In this document: one piece after another, positions 11,670 to 23,808 of the stretch
Numbering within the stretch: position 1 is the stretch's first letter
Layout of the letters: each line of letters begins with the position of its first letter
Source of the DNA: Roridomyces roridus
Lineage: Eukaryota; Basidiomycota; Agaricomycetes; Agaricales; Mycenaceae
Direction: 5' to 3'
Length of the DNA stretch: 64,000 bases
Assembly (NCBI GenBank): GCA_029378245.1
Contig: JARKIF010000015.1
Span: forward strand, 248,001-312,000
Program-made: the position numbers and the translations under genes
The notes under the pieces: generated by a model
What the model saw: only the letters and a program-made list of their open reading frames with translations
Databases searched by the model: none
Told to the model about the DNA's origin: nothing

Positions 11670-12080
11670 ATAGAAAGCAGGCGAACAGCCTCATTTGTCC
11701 TTCGGGTATGGGAGTAGGTGTACAGAATCCGACTGTCTTTGCAGCATTCCACCTTGATATTCATGTTAGAGTCTCTATCGATTTTCTGGGCTTTTTGGAA
11801 TGAGGATCCGGTTCTGTGGTGGCGATTCAGTGTCTAGCTCCGGAGAAAATGAAAAATTAGAAACGCGGTTCGGGGATCAGCCATCCTGAGGGCTCGACCG
11901 ACGACGAATCTCATGGAAAAAATATGATAACCATGCCGCGGGCTTCCATCAAGCTCGGTGGCAGAGCGGACAATGCCGGGCTCTCCGCTGAGTAGATCGG
12001 ATCTTCATCAGCATGATAGAACAATGATGGGAGATGTTTATGTTTACTCCTATTTATACACCGCTTGATCTCTTACCACG
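11670..12080. other. intergenic
   Basis: No gene or repeat is seen. TATTTATA at 12052 lies about 30 bases before the aminotransferase start and may be its TATA element. Confidence 0.4.
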
Positions 12081-13554
12081 ATGAGCTCCCTCGCATTCAA
12101 GCTTTCGCGGGGTATAATCAACACGATTACTCCACCGTGCGCTGCCCAACACCAGTCGTGTACCATCTGACTCACTTTCAGCATCCCACTCGCGTACACA
12201 TGGGCCGAAAAATACACCGGGAAGCACGGTCCGCTCCTCGACATGTCGCAGTACGAGTCTTCAATCAAGTTAGAATACCCAGACTCATCGCTTTCCAGAG
12301 GAAGTCCCGGTAATCCACCTCAATCGGCGCTCCAATCGGCATTGTCGGCGGCCTCCATCTCCACCGATAGCTTCCGCTACGCGAATTCATCTCAGGGCGA
12401 GCTGGTGCTGCGTCAAGCCATGGCGGAGGAAATGTGTAGTGATGCTGTCTATGGACCGGGCTCGGATGTCACGGCGGAGGACCTTTCATTGACTGCAGGC
12501 TGCAATATGGCGTTTGTGGCGACGATTATGGCCCTCGCCGATGCGGGGGACGAGGTCATTCTACCTGTGCCGTGGTGAGTCGATGTCGTTCTTCTTTGTG
12601 ATTCCCACCAATGGATGGCCAGGTACTTCAATCACCAGTGATTCTCTCGGCTTTTATTCTGTAGCTTGTGCTTATCTGATTTGCAGAATGACGTTGAGCA
12701 TGCTCAATATCACCACCGTCCCGTTAGAGACCCGACCAGAGAACGGTTTTATTCCATCTGTCGCCGAATGTCGAGCCCTTATCACGCCAAAAACGCGTGC
12801 TATCGTCCTGGTCACACCAAACAACCCTGTACGTATCTTTGCTTGTCTCTTGTCGCTCGCTCATTCCATACAGACCGGGGCAATTTATTCCCCAGGTCTC
12901 ATTCACTCTTTCTTCGCCCTCGCCCACGAACACAAAATCGCCCTCATACTCGACGAAACATACCGCGACTTCATCACACCACCTACTCCGTTCCCCCCAC
13001 ACACGCTCTTCGCAAATCCAACCTGGCGCTCAACCCTCATTCATCTCTTCTCTTTTTCCAAAGCCTACGCCATCCCGGGACACCGCCTCGGTCTCGTCGC
13101 AGCCTCCCCATCCTTCCAGACGCCTCTCACAACTGTACTTGACAGTCTTCAGATATGCGCCCCGCGCCCAATCCAACTTGCACTCTCCCAACCGGGACTC
13201 CTGAGCTCATTACGTCCCGGGGTAGTGGAGACGGCGTGCACGCTCGAGAAGCGTCGGGCGCTCTTTGGTCGGATCTTGCCGCGGGGTTGGCATGTGGGGA
13301 GTATCGGCGGATACTTTGCTTTCGTTCGTCATCCGTTCAAGGGACGCAACGCGGTGGATGTGTGTAGGAAGCTTGCGGAGGAAGTGGGTGTTCTCGTGCT
13401 TCCGGCGACTTTCTTTCGCGGAGGGGCAGGCGAGGCGAGTGAGAGCTGGATCCGGTTCTCTGTGGCGAATTGCGATGAGGAGGGCATTAGGGGTGTTTAT
13501 GAGCGATTGGAGAGGTGCGAGGAGATTCCTGGGTGGGAGATTGAGACGGAGTGA
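12081..13554 (+). CDS. PLP-dependent class I/II aminotransferase
   Basis: Six exons: 12081-12136, 12182-12250, 12299-12574, 12623-12637, 12687-12838, 12874-13554. The start MSSLAFKLSRG leads through IPLAYTWAEKYTGKHGPLLDMSQGSPG, the substrate-binding N-terminal arm. FRYANSSQGELVLRQAMAEEM, LSLTAGCNMAFVATIMALADAGDEVILPVPW, YFNHQ, VLVTPNNP-TGAIYSP, LILDETYRDF and FSFSKAYAIPGHRLG are typical of fold-type I enzymes, with the Schiff-base Lys in SFSK. Exon 4 is only 15 nt. The enzyme exchanges an amino group between an amino acid and a 2-oxo acid; the substrate cannot be read from sequence. The gene converges with the aromatic amino-acid decarboxylase-like gene about 100 bases downstream, so a shared amino-acid pathway is possible. 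Confidence 0.85.
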
Positions 13555-13652
13555 GAAGTTTGTGGAGGTTGGCGTCTCAATGATTCTGAAATTTCAAGTC
13601 TCACCCGTCTACAGATACGCAAAATCACATCGCAATTAGACTAGCCTTATAC

Positions 13653-16600
13653 TCAAATTATCTCAAAGTCACCCGGCGGCGATCCAGCCCTGCTCCCATT
13701 CCCTCGCACCACACCGTCCAGACTCGCAGCGATCACATCCCCCCACTGCCCCGCTACCTCCGGCTTCACCCCACGCTTGACCGTCACAATTCCCTCATTC
13801 AGCGAATCGCAGTCCACAAACACCCGCCGTCCAAGCGTTATCGTTCCCCGCGCCACACGCGTTCCGCCGTACGTGAGCCGCGGTCCTGGGTCGTCCGCGT
13901 CGCGTGAATCGGTGAAGATCTCCACTGCGAACCTACTTGTTGGTTTGAATGGCATGTGTTGAGCGGCCAAGGGTTGCATTGAGGCCTCAGAGCGTTGTAT
14001 GCGTGCTATCAACTTTCCGTCTCGGAGGTCTGAGCTGGGAAGTGGAGGGTGGACGTCCAATGTGACGTCGGAGGAAAGGATTTCGGCGTTTGGGGCGCGA
14101 GTGAGGATGTGTGATATGTGCAACCCGCCGATTGGGGCGCCATAGACGTAAAAGGGTGTGTGTGAGACGGGATACTCCTTGTCGCGGTAGCGCGAGTCAA
14201 GGGGCCGGTTCTTGAGGACGCAGATGATGGATATTTGGGTGGGCGATTGGAGGGAGAAGCTGACAGAGTGAGTCTTTCGCTTTGAGGGGATGTATAGGAC
14301 TGACCCTGGCCCAGATACCACCCCGGAAACACTGGTACCGCTCAAAATGTCCTCCAGCGTCATCTCCTCCGCCGTCGCCAGCATGAAGACCCCATCTGGA
14401 CACTCCTCACGCGCCTCTTGAAACTCCCGCTGCCGCCTTGCATCCTGAATGCCCGCTCGTAGAATGACCTGCCTTCGCCCATTCGCGCGATGAAAACACG
14501 GCCGATAGACGAGATACAACTCGTCCTCTGCACCTCCGCCTTGCATGATAAACTGGTGAATCTGCACCCCGATCGTATTGCAGCGGATCGCCTCCTACTC
14601 GGACATCAACAGCGTTCTGACAAAGATGGACGAAGTACCTGAGTTTCCTCTTCGAGCACCCGCTGGAACTCATCTGCGAGCTCCTTGACAAGGTTCATAT
14701 TCGTGCTCGAGAACGGTGACATCACTACGTTTCGCAGGACGAACAGATCCTGGCGCGATTCCGTCTCAAGTCCCATCCGGCGTTGGAAATTCCTGACACA
14801 CTCCCCGTATTCCGAGTGCTTGAACACCGTCGAGCTCAAGAACAATGCACAGTCCTTATTATCCTGCGCAGGGCGTGTGATTGAGAATCGGTCAAAGATG
14901 CGTCGGTTCAGTGCATTGGCCTCCTCGACGTCGTCGTTGATTCGTCCGTCGATGCGGAAGTTGCACGCAAAGGCATTGATGTTGAGCTCTGAGCCGAGGC
15001 TGCAGAGAAGGTCGTACGGTTTTTCGTCGGCAGCGTGGATGATTTCCTCGTTGGATTTGTTCAGCACAAAGGTGCGGATGAGGTCTTGGTGGGACTCGTC
15101 CGGGAATGCGTTGAATGGGATTACAAGGAAGGAGGTGTGAGAAGAGGACATTGTTGCCCAGTGAGCGGCGAACTGAGCGGTTAGTTCGTTTGTTTGTGTA
15201 TCTGTGGGAGGTGGACTCACACGACGCGAAGTCCAGCACACTTCTCCTAGCAGCGCACCATGTCCCTCCGCGTGGAGACCGAGGACCATGTGGTGTAGGA
15301 AACACGCAACGGCTGGCGCTCCTGGTTTGCTAACCAATACTAGCTGAACATTTCAACTTGAACCGGCGATTAGGCTCACCTGCCCTCGATCCCATAAATC
15401 CCAATACTCGTCCCGTCCTTGCCTTGAATGAGGTAGGGCGCAGACCACGTCAGGAGGTGCCTCATGCGTCCGTCTCGATAGCACAATCCACCCGCGGGGT
15501 AGGGAATATAGCCCGATTTGTGGGGGTCGATGGTGATAGAGTCCGCTCTCCCCAGAGCGCGGAGTTTCACAGCTGTATGTGAGTGGAGTGGGATTGCTGG
15601 GACGCACCGCGCGGAGTTGGAATTCACCTTGTCCTGTCGATGTGATTCTCGAGGAGGCGGAGGTCGGAGCATGCTGGCAAAGTAGCCACCCCAGGCTGCG
15701 TCGGCGTGTACGATGAACGATAGACCTCGGAGGGCAAATTCGTCTCTCAACGCAATGATGTCTTGCAACGGATCAACGGAACCCTCCTCGGTCGACCCAA
15801 TGACGGCGACGACGGCGTACACCGGCCGGCGGGCGTCGAGACACGCTTGGAGGGCCGTTTCGAGCTCGTGCATGTCCATGCAGGCATTACAGTCCACGGG
15901 TACGTTGATGCAGTTGGCTGAACCGATTCCGAGGAGTGCTGCAGTTCTATTCAGCTGGGTCTCCACAAGCGAAAGGAATACCCTCACCCGCTGCCTTGGG
16001 CCACGAATAGTGTCTGGTGCTCGGTAACAAATAGCACGGCTCCGTGGAGACGTCGTACATCCTCAACAGCGTATCCTTCCCTGTCGTCTGTGCCAGGTAT
16101 GGCGCCAAGGTCTCGGTGAGGAAATCCGCCGAGATGCTGTATTGGGATACGAGCTGACCGGGGATGTTTAGGATAACGGACGGCGCTAGGTTGAGCAGCT
16201 GCCATGTCGTGAGGCTGCTAAACAGTTGTGGTTCGGGGCTGTCCCAGACCGGCACTTTGAATTCGCTGGCGATAAACGCCAGTGGCCGATTGTCGCGTGT
16301 CACGGCCGCATGCAGCGAGAGTGGATAAAATTTGAGGCTCCGTGCTGCCCTGATGATCCATAAAAATTGACAGGAGAAATTGAAGGGTTGAACGAAACAG
16401 GGACTGACCACATTGATTCCATATTTGCTATTGTCCCGTCTGCGGCCAGATGTCCCCATGGCTCTACGTTACGTTCCGCCTTGTAACCGAGCATCTCGCA
16501 GAGTTGCTGTCCAACAAGGAGCTCGATGGTCGTGGTAATCGGGCTCACTTCAAACGCGACCTGTCGGGCAAAGTCAACGGAGAGAGAAATCAACCAACCA

Positions 16601-17087
16601 AAACGGATCAAGGGTGAGGATAGTACCTACGTTGTTCGGATTGTAGAGGATGCTCATGAGCCAACCAGCCAACGCCGGGATGGAGCTTGCTTGAGAGGTG
16701 AGATTTGCGCTGTAAAAAGCAGGACACTTACGTCTCCATGCACATATGTCCCAGATACCTCGGCGAGAAGAAGGGTATCGAATACCGACTGAGTAATCCA
16801 CCGAGAGTATCGACCAGCGTCTGTGTCAGTCGCATGGTGTCCGTGTATGTCTCGGAATTCATCATCTCGGCGGTTATGAAGTCCTCCTAGGCGGCTGGTT
16901 TTACTTCATCTGGACAGCGATGCAAAATACCACTCACCCCGTCTTCTGGACGATAGTTCCGGCGCGTCTCCACGTGCTGAAGGAGGACAGAGTCGAAGAT
17001 TTCCTTGATCTTATTGGAGTTCTCTGCGCGTGGACCGATGAAACACGCCGCGATGAGCTCGTGGTAGTACTCAGCACGGGGTGCCAT
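13653..17087 (-). CDS. group II PLP decarboxylase with long C-terminal domain (noncanonical aromatic amino-acid decarboxylase-like)
   Basis: The start is at 17087 (MAPRAEYYHELIAACFIGPR). About eight exons encode roughly 900 residues. Recognisable pieces are RYLGHMCMET-SIPALAGW, ILYNPNNVAFEVSP, GYKAERNVEPWGHLAADGTIANMESMW, VYAVVAVIGSTEEGSVDPL, FIVHADAAWGGYFASML (PLP-stacking/Asp region), DSITIDPHKSGYIPYPAGGL (Schiff-base Lys in DPHK) and GIYGIEGSKPGAPAVA. A region of about 400 residues follows, with no catalytic motif (for example YPVSHTPFYVYGAPIGG). Decarboxylases with such an appended domain are known in mushrooms, including a calcium-responsive aromatic one from Psilocybe. The substrate here is unproven; tyrosine, DOPA or tryptophan are candidates. 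Introns join in phase. One segment near 15600-15660 reads sensibly in two frames. Confidence 0.8.
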
Positions 17088-19473
17088 AGCCGAATAATGG
17101 GAGAACAGGGAGCTGTAACTAACTTATAAGCCCTGCCTGTCACGGGGTCACAATTGCAAGGCTCATCCACTACAAGGAGATAGTGAATCCAAGTCAAATC
17201 AAAGTTCACCAATCATTCACTCCTTCCCAGATCCAATATAATCGGCAGCCGACTCCCGAGTGAGTCACTTGAGTAGATTTCTCTGGCCAAGGATCTGCTC
17301 GTTTCTTGCTTGAAGAAAAACGGCTTCCTCAATTGATACTTGATGGTTTGACGGAGTGTGAGGCACGAGTGCTCCACAAAACCGAGTTTGTGGGTCACCA
17401 CGTTACGTTTGCTCCTTGTCTCGAGCCACCTCGCACGCTGGCATTGTCGTCCTCAGCGGCGCCGTTCTTTTTGCCCACCCTGCCCACCCTTCTATTAATT
17501 ACTTGCATATTCAACATGTGTTACTGTAGATGTACTAACTTTCTAACCCTTACTAACAATTCACAGATTTGGCCAACACGGGGAAAAGCCGTGAGGGTCC
17601 CACCACCCGTCCGCGCTGAAACGCTGTGTTGCGTCGGGAGCCGAGGCTGCCACTTCGGCTGATGGTGGCCTCGGCATCCTCCCATTTTTCCTGCTGATTT
17701 TCTGCTTGTTGTCTGCTTGTTCTCTGCCTGTTCTCTGCTGCCAAGGTGCGAGCGCAATCCACAAATCAATGCGCAGTAATTTTTCGCCTTCAACCGAGCC
17801 CCTATTTATGTAAGGGGATCGGCCTTTGATCCGATATCGTCTGACCGAATCAGACCAGATATTTGAGTGACACACATACACGTGACACCCATCCTTCTTC
17901 GCTACATTACATAGCCACTACGCCCATCTTGGCAGGCATGCCCTCATTCAAGGCCACTGGCTACGGACAAAATTGGCCAATTGGCTTTGAAGACTGAAGC
18001 GGCAATTGGGAAAGTCGAGGTGATGCACTTGAAGCCACTTTTCAAGAGATCAGTGGATCAGAAATCGAAGACATCAGGTCGGAAAAGTGAATTAGTGCCG
18101 TCGAGCTCCCCTCTTTACATAAGCCATCAATTTCCTTTTTTGGTATATTGTTCGCACGCCGCCACCTGCTGAGTTGAGCGCCTGGCCCGAGGGCGCCTCA
18201 AAAAGCGTCAGAAAAGTTTACAATGGCTTGTGCCTGTTCATCCTGTTGCTGATCACCCATAATAACTCGGCCGGAACAGGTTGATTACCATCAATGATTG
18301 ATGAACAGCGCCCAAATCGGAAATTTTCATCAAATGAGTATTTTCCAGTGCTGTTTGACAGAGAACACTTCGAATGAGCCCAGAGAGGCATCAGGAATCC
18401 TGTCTGAGAGACCTAGAACCCCAAGAAGAAAAAAGTGAATTAAGGATGCTCAGACCCTCCCTCCCCTCTCATCAATTTCTGATCGGCTGGTCCGTTGCCA
18501 CTTTTCGATCTTGCGAGGGCAGCGCTGGCATTCAAACGAACTGCTCTAATGTAGTCTGGGTATTTACGCTCTCAGTCACCTCAACGACACAGAACCATAA
18601 TACTCTCCAGCTGCAAAAGACACAGGGGAGGACTGGTCCGCACCCCGTTTCGGAGCAATCCCATTCCGTCACTTGCTCGGGCTCCCCAGTGCTCGAATGC
18701 GAATTCACATGCAAATCCTTATGCTCAAACGTCGTCCCATGTTCAATGTGAAAATGGGGTGCGGCATCTACCAAGCTACACCAGAATTGGATAGATAAAA
18801 GGAAGCTGCAAGTAATTCGCCCACCTCGCACGGGATACTGTCCGTGGTGCCGTGGGATTGGTGGGATTTACCATGTGGCTTAGAATTCCATGGCAATAAA
18901 TCATCATGGGCCGTTCATTCCCCACATATGAATGGGCCGGTTGTGTTCCAGCAAGCGGAACAGTCCAACTGCTGACTCCATTGGCGATTGCACCGCCTAC
19001 GAGGAGCCGATTCTTGTCCCCACTGTCGAAACACTTGCTGCGGCACCAGGTTCGGCTCCAAAAGTTTTGAACTACTGAATATCCAATTTGAATGATGCTG
19101 TCCCGTATCTTTTGTATAATTCTGTCAGACTGAGACTGGTTCCGTATCCTCACGGCTCGAAAGTTATTCTCTGGATAGTCCAAGTCAAGTTTTCACTAAG
19201 GGCCCACATGAACTGCAAAACTTTGAGGTGTTCGAGATTCCTATTGCACGGGGGTTTAGAAGATACTTGGCAGACAAGCCCAGGGCGGCAAACTCGGGAG
19301 CGCAACTCGGGAGCGCATCCCAGCGTTACGAGTAAATTATGATCCAACTAAGAGAGGGAAAGCCCCGGAGAAGGAGTTAGGCAGGAGCGGCAAACACCGA
19401 CATCCGTGAACCTTTTTCACTATATTCACAATACACCATCTTTGCAAGCTTGCAGATGCAGGTCTAGGAAAAC
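17088..19473. other. gene-free stretch
   Basis: Short frames on both strands (17306-17662 plus; 18374-18751 plus; 18776-19183 minus) show no family features. A CTGCTTGTT-type low-complexity run lies at 17690-17745 and a palindrome AATTGGCCAATT at about 17972. I see no transposon ends. Confidence 0.45.
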
Positions 19474-19480
19474 TATAAAA
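19474..19480 (+). promoter_or_regulatory. TATA box of the small secreted protein gene
   Basis: TATAAAA stands 130 bases before the ATG. Between them a probable 5' UTR intron ends in CCCCCAG at about 19602. Confidence 0.5.
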
Positions 19481-19609
19481 CCGACGTCGTTGGTGGCCTA
19501 CTTGTCAACTCAGCACCCAACCTCTCCGGCTACCAGTCAATTTCGAGGTGGGCGAGTTTACTGACGCCAAATCGACTCTATAATTACATCTCAACCCCCA
19601 GATTTCACG

Positions 19610-20204
19610 ATGTTCTTCAAGCTCAACGTTGCATGCATTCTCGCCGCCCTGACCGTCTTCCACGGCCAAGTTCACGGCTCGCCCGCCGCAGCCAACTCGG
19701 ATGACGGAGACCTCGTCCTGCTCAGCACGCAGGAGACGCCGAACGGCAACATCACCATCTGGGGCGTCCCGGAGGGCGCGTCGAGCTCCAAGCGCACTGC
19801 AGCAGCGTCATTCCCAATGAAGAAACGCTGCGGGACGAATGATGTCAAGTGCAGCACCAGTCACACCGCGGATCGGACCTCCTGCGTTCAGCTCGTCGGA
19901 TCGTTGTCGGCCAATTCGGGAAAAGCAGTCGGCGGTATGTATTCCTGCACATCTGGAGACCCACGATTGCCGCTCATCTGTATTCCTTTCAGTTTCCCCG
20001 CGCTCCATTTGCCAAGGCGGGTGCTGCGTGAGCTGGGCTAACGCCGTTTCAGGCCTCACTCAAGGAGAGCTCGTCAACAGTGCGAACGATGTTCTCAACG
20101 GCTGCGGTGGAGATACTATCTCCGGATTGACTCGGGACACCAGTCTTAACGGAGTCTGTACCAGCCAGTGCCTGTCGAACCGCCCGAGTGGTTGCGAGAA
20201 CTAG
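19610..20204 (+). CDS. small secreted cysteine-rich protein with WD-like/CCVSW motif
   Basis: Two exons (19610-19934; 19993-20204) give about 178 residues. A signal peptide (MFFKLNVACILAALTVFHGQVHG) is followed by an acidic propeptide, a SSSKR dibasic site typical of Kex2 processing and a second dibasic site at MKKRCGTND. The mature part has about eleven cysteines, with NDVKCSTSHTADRTSC, ICQGGCCVSWANAVSGLTQG, DVLNGCGGD and CTSQCLSNRPSGCEN. I recognise this as a secreted family common in basidiomycetes with a CCVSWA core, sometimes filed as 'WD-like fungal domain'. Its function is not established. The exon 1/exon 2 join is phase 1 and free of stops. Confidence 0.75.
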
Positions 20205-20692
20205 CCGTGTAGGAAGATGTCTCTATGTTCAGGCTCCTTTATGCGAAAGCTTTTTCCGCGTTGAACATGCCGACATGATGCCGCTGTCTGCCGAGAGATG
20301 CCGAACCAAGTCGAACAAAGTAGGCGCTACCTTCCACCAATGGATGTGGCCATAATGCATTATACCTTGGCCAAATATTCAGGATCCGCATTTTGCTTCT
20401 GTTTTTGGCTGTGAAGTAGGTTTCTTTTCGCGGGGCGGCTTTAACAGATTTGTAATCTGGGACAGCGAAAGAGTCGTCGAAGGAAGGAGAGTAGAGCCAG
20501 CACACTTCAAACCGCATCGTATCCAACAGAGCCATCTGCCATCCGCGTCCTCACTGGAGAGAGCTTTCTACTTCTTGTTGGCAGCGGAACCCGATACGGT
20601 ACTGGTTCCCCCAGCATTACCGTTTCACGGTTCAGATCCCGCGCTGGAGTTGTAACCCAATCTGCATCTTGATCTGTGAACGATTGATTTTC
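20205..20692. other. intergenic
   Basis: The convergent 3' flanks of two genes. One 98-codon minus-strand frame (20239-20535) has no recognised features. Confidence 0.4.
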
Positions 20693-21450
20693 TTAGGAAG
20701 ACTCGGATGAGGACTCACTGGACTGTGTGGTTGGAAGAGGTTGTGCAATCGATGTGGCAGGTGGGGGAGCCAGCATGATTCTAAATCGCCTACGCCACAC
20801 CCACAGGGAGAGAAACGCGATGAGTAGGAGTGCGAGTCCGCCGACGACTACGCCGAGGATCGGTGCCACCGGCACGTTTTTAGATCTACCTTGCGACGAG
20901 GACGCGTTCTGTATCCATTAGCCCGCAGATAGGACTAGGGCATCGACAAATCAACGTACGTTGGATAGAGGCCCAGCCCCAACAAGAATATAATCTAGAA
21001 ATAGCTGGTCTGCATTGTGCGTCGTGAACACCACCGTGTGGTTCAAGCCCGGAAGTGACTGTGCGCTGAATACGAGCAGGTTGGCAGATGTATTCGTCGT
21101 CGACGGGCTGGGAGGGTCGATGGCTATCAGTGAACCTCCGTCGATGGAGATCGAGGCGCCCCATTCTGCCGGAGGTTGTGAGGTGGAGAGGGCGCCGAAG
21201 AGTGAGAATGACGTTCCTGTCACCTCGAGGTCAAAGGGTGGACGAAAAAGATGGGTCAGACAGACGCACCATTGAACGAAAGAGAGACAGTACACTCACT
21301 GCGTTCCGAGGTGCCGTCGACGAACGTTGGGCGACATGTGCTGACGGGTTGCGGACCTTAGCCGACCCCTGGAAACCCATGTGCGGCCATCAAATATAGC
21401 ACAGCATTGCTGACATGTGCCGACTAGTGTGCAGCCATTTGCCGACTTCA
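20693..21450 (-). CDS. single-span membrane protein with beta-sandwich ectodomain, 5' end unresolved
   Basis: Readable from the 3' end. The C-terminus is SSESSSESS-stop at 20693, preceded by one membrane span (VAPILGVVVGGLALLLIAFL) and a WVWRRRFR stop-transfer. An intron (20887-20951) joins this to an ectodomain: CTVSLSFNG-TSFSLFGAL, WGASISIDGG, LPGLNHTVVFTTH and DQLFLDYILVG. A second intron (about 21226-21271) ends at GACAG. The ectodomain plan FNGT.S..GxL / SIDGG / L..G.HTL / LDY is that of a large basidiomycete surface-protein group, also seen at 23.8 kb. Upstream, TCQQCCAIFDGRTW at about 21390-21430 resembles the Cys pair before this domain in related proteins. It does not join cleanly in frame and runs into degenerate repeats, so the 5' end may be truncated. 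Confidence 0.55.
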
Positions 21451-22241
21451 GTAATACACGCGGAGCTGTCAAACGGCTGATCGGCAGTGGATGATGGCGG
21501 AAGCCAGTGCCGGCTAGCAAACCCATTGCCGCTCTCCAGTGGATGTCGCTGGCTCCCGGCGGGACCCAGTGGAATCCATCGGAATCCAATAGATCGAGTT
21601 CTTCCGTCGGGTGTTCGGCCACGGTTCACTTTCCGAACCTATCAATGTTTGAATTGCGCAGAGCCATTGCCAGTCTGGATGCACAGGTGAAATGCCAGCG
21701 GATTCCACTGGATTCCAGCGGGAATCCTGGAACTCTCAGGCTTTCACAAGCCGAACCTTCTTTTCAATTTGCCATTGACTTTTCAACATAGAACACCCTC
21801 AAAATACCTTCACATTGGATCAGATTCAAGCCCATCAAAGCTCTTGAAAGACAGATGAGCATAATGGAATCCACCGAAAGCCGACGGCATCCAGTGGGCA
21901 TCCATCATCAACACATCAGCGGTTGTTCAATCAGTGCCCTTGATTTGGACGGTGTTGAAGCCATTAATACAGTTATTAGTAATGTAGGCAGGCTTCTATC
22001 ATAAGTAGTGAAAATCTCGAGTGAAATTTGGAATATTCTTGAAAGACCAGTGGAATCCAGCGGCTGAGCTTTGCAAATGTAATTTGATGGAAGCCAGCGG
22101 AGATCATCAAAATGGTTCAACGATCCGTCGGCAAACGATGTCAATCACTGTCTGCCAACGGCCGCCGGTGTCCATCGGGGGCCACCGGTGGCCGCCAGTG
22201 ACTTTGCTAGCGGCGGGTATATTACTCGCCGACTTGGCGTC
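21451..22241. repeat. degenerate repeat-rich block, possible old insertion
   Basis: Many variants of CCAGTGGAATCC and its complement recur (21538, 21568, 21695-21725, 21866-21900, 22048, 22150-22200). The ends carry loosely matching inverted sequences around GCCGACTTCAGTAATAC (left, about 21434) and the complement of GTATATTACTCGCCGAC (right, about 22217). It may be a decayed non-autonomous transposon abutting the 5' end of the gene at 20.7 kb. Confidence 0.35.
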
Positions 22242-23808
22242 CACACTTCGTCCACACACCTCCGCCCCTCTGCGCCCTCTCGTCGGCGCCATTGCGCGAA
22301 CTCGGAGTGCCTGCTTTGACACATATACTAGACACTTTAAATGGATATTGCTCGACGGTTTCGGTTGATGAAAATCTGCATCTTTTACGGAGACTCTTCT
22401 CACGTCGACCCTGGCCTCGCTTCGCTGGCAACGACTCGGACACCAGCGCCGCCTCCTTCTCCCAACTCCTCCACCACCATTCCCTTCGCTGGTATATCAG
22501 CCCAAACAACTTGGCATCCGCTTCGCCTCCGTCAGGCTTTCAATACGGTCCAGGCCCACCCTGGCAGGGCGATGTAATAGAGTTTCATACTACATAGGGC
22601 GGGACCACCGTGCGTTGCTACATTTCTGCCCTTAGATACAGGCAATTAACACCCTTCCTCAGAGCCGCCACGTCTGAACACGGTTTAGCCACTGCGCGTG
22701 GTCGCCAGACTGGTCCAGACTGGTCCTCGATCTCGAAGTGGCACTCTCGATCCCTTCAGCGGCGACGCCGCTGCCACCCCACTGCAGCCGTTCCATACTG
22801 CATTTCGGCACCTCCCTCTTGAGCTCATCCTCCGCGCCTGCCGCAGTTTACGCTCCCCCCAATTTATCACCGACATGGACTACCTTGTGCAGGGAACGCA
22901 GATGTTTCTGACTCGGAGCGACAACACTCATTGAGTTCAAGCAGCGAGAGAAATTGACTAGAAATGATGAGTCGGTGGATGGCGTTGGCTGCGAAGGAGT
23001 CCTGGCTCAGATGGAAAGGGCTATATTGTGGTGCTAAGTAGACACAATGGTAGTCGATGCGGGATGAATCGCGGGATGAATCGTCACACGTGGTCGACGT
23101 TGACCGGCCATCAACTGACAAACCTATGCAAACTTTATTGGCAGATCGACTTGAGATCAACGGATTGTAAGTAAGTACAACACAGTGCGGGCGAAAGCCT
23201 AGAAGCAGAGTCAACCTATGTCTGCGGGATTCTGCACAGGTTCGCGAATTTGTGCGGACATGTGTGTGTGTGTGGAGCTGTGCGGACTGGGGTCCACACA
23301 TCCCTGTGCGGACGGACCCTCGGAACGCAGTGACTCATCAGTATCGCAGCTCCGCCCTGTATTCTGAAAAAACTCGTCCGAGCTCGGTTGGACAACCCAG
23401 CCCGGTGAGTATTCCAAGACAGTATCACTGTCATCAATAAAGAGTGTATCACCGACGCCGGGCGACTGTCACGACAAGACTTGTTTCACGTGTCCAACAG
23501 CGGTAAGATGCTGCGGATTGGGTAGTGCGCTACTAAAGCTCGTAAAATGAACTGAATAAAAGTCTAGGAGAGGGTACAGAATACGACGACTAGCTACTGC
23601 TTTTATACTGTGAGGAATAGATCTACGATGCTACACTAATTGTCCTGGCTTCCGACATGCACTATTGTCCTGCACCGTTGTCGTCTCCTATTGTCATGTC
23701 TACGCCGTGTTCATCATAGAAGCCTGTCATGATCTGACAGTTCACTTGATCGAAAACTCCTTCCCTCATCCACGCTGTCGTTCATAAATATGAAACTGTC
23801 CCACGTCT
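22242..23808. other. gene-free stretch
   Basis: Frames at 22292-22597 and 22698-22934 have no recognised domain. A (TG)n microsatellite lies at about 23261-23274. No transposon ends were identified. Confidence 0.4.
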
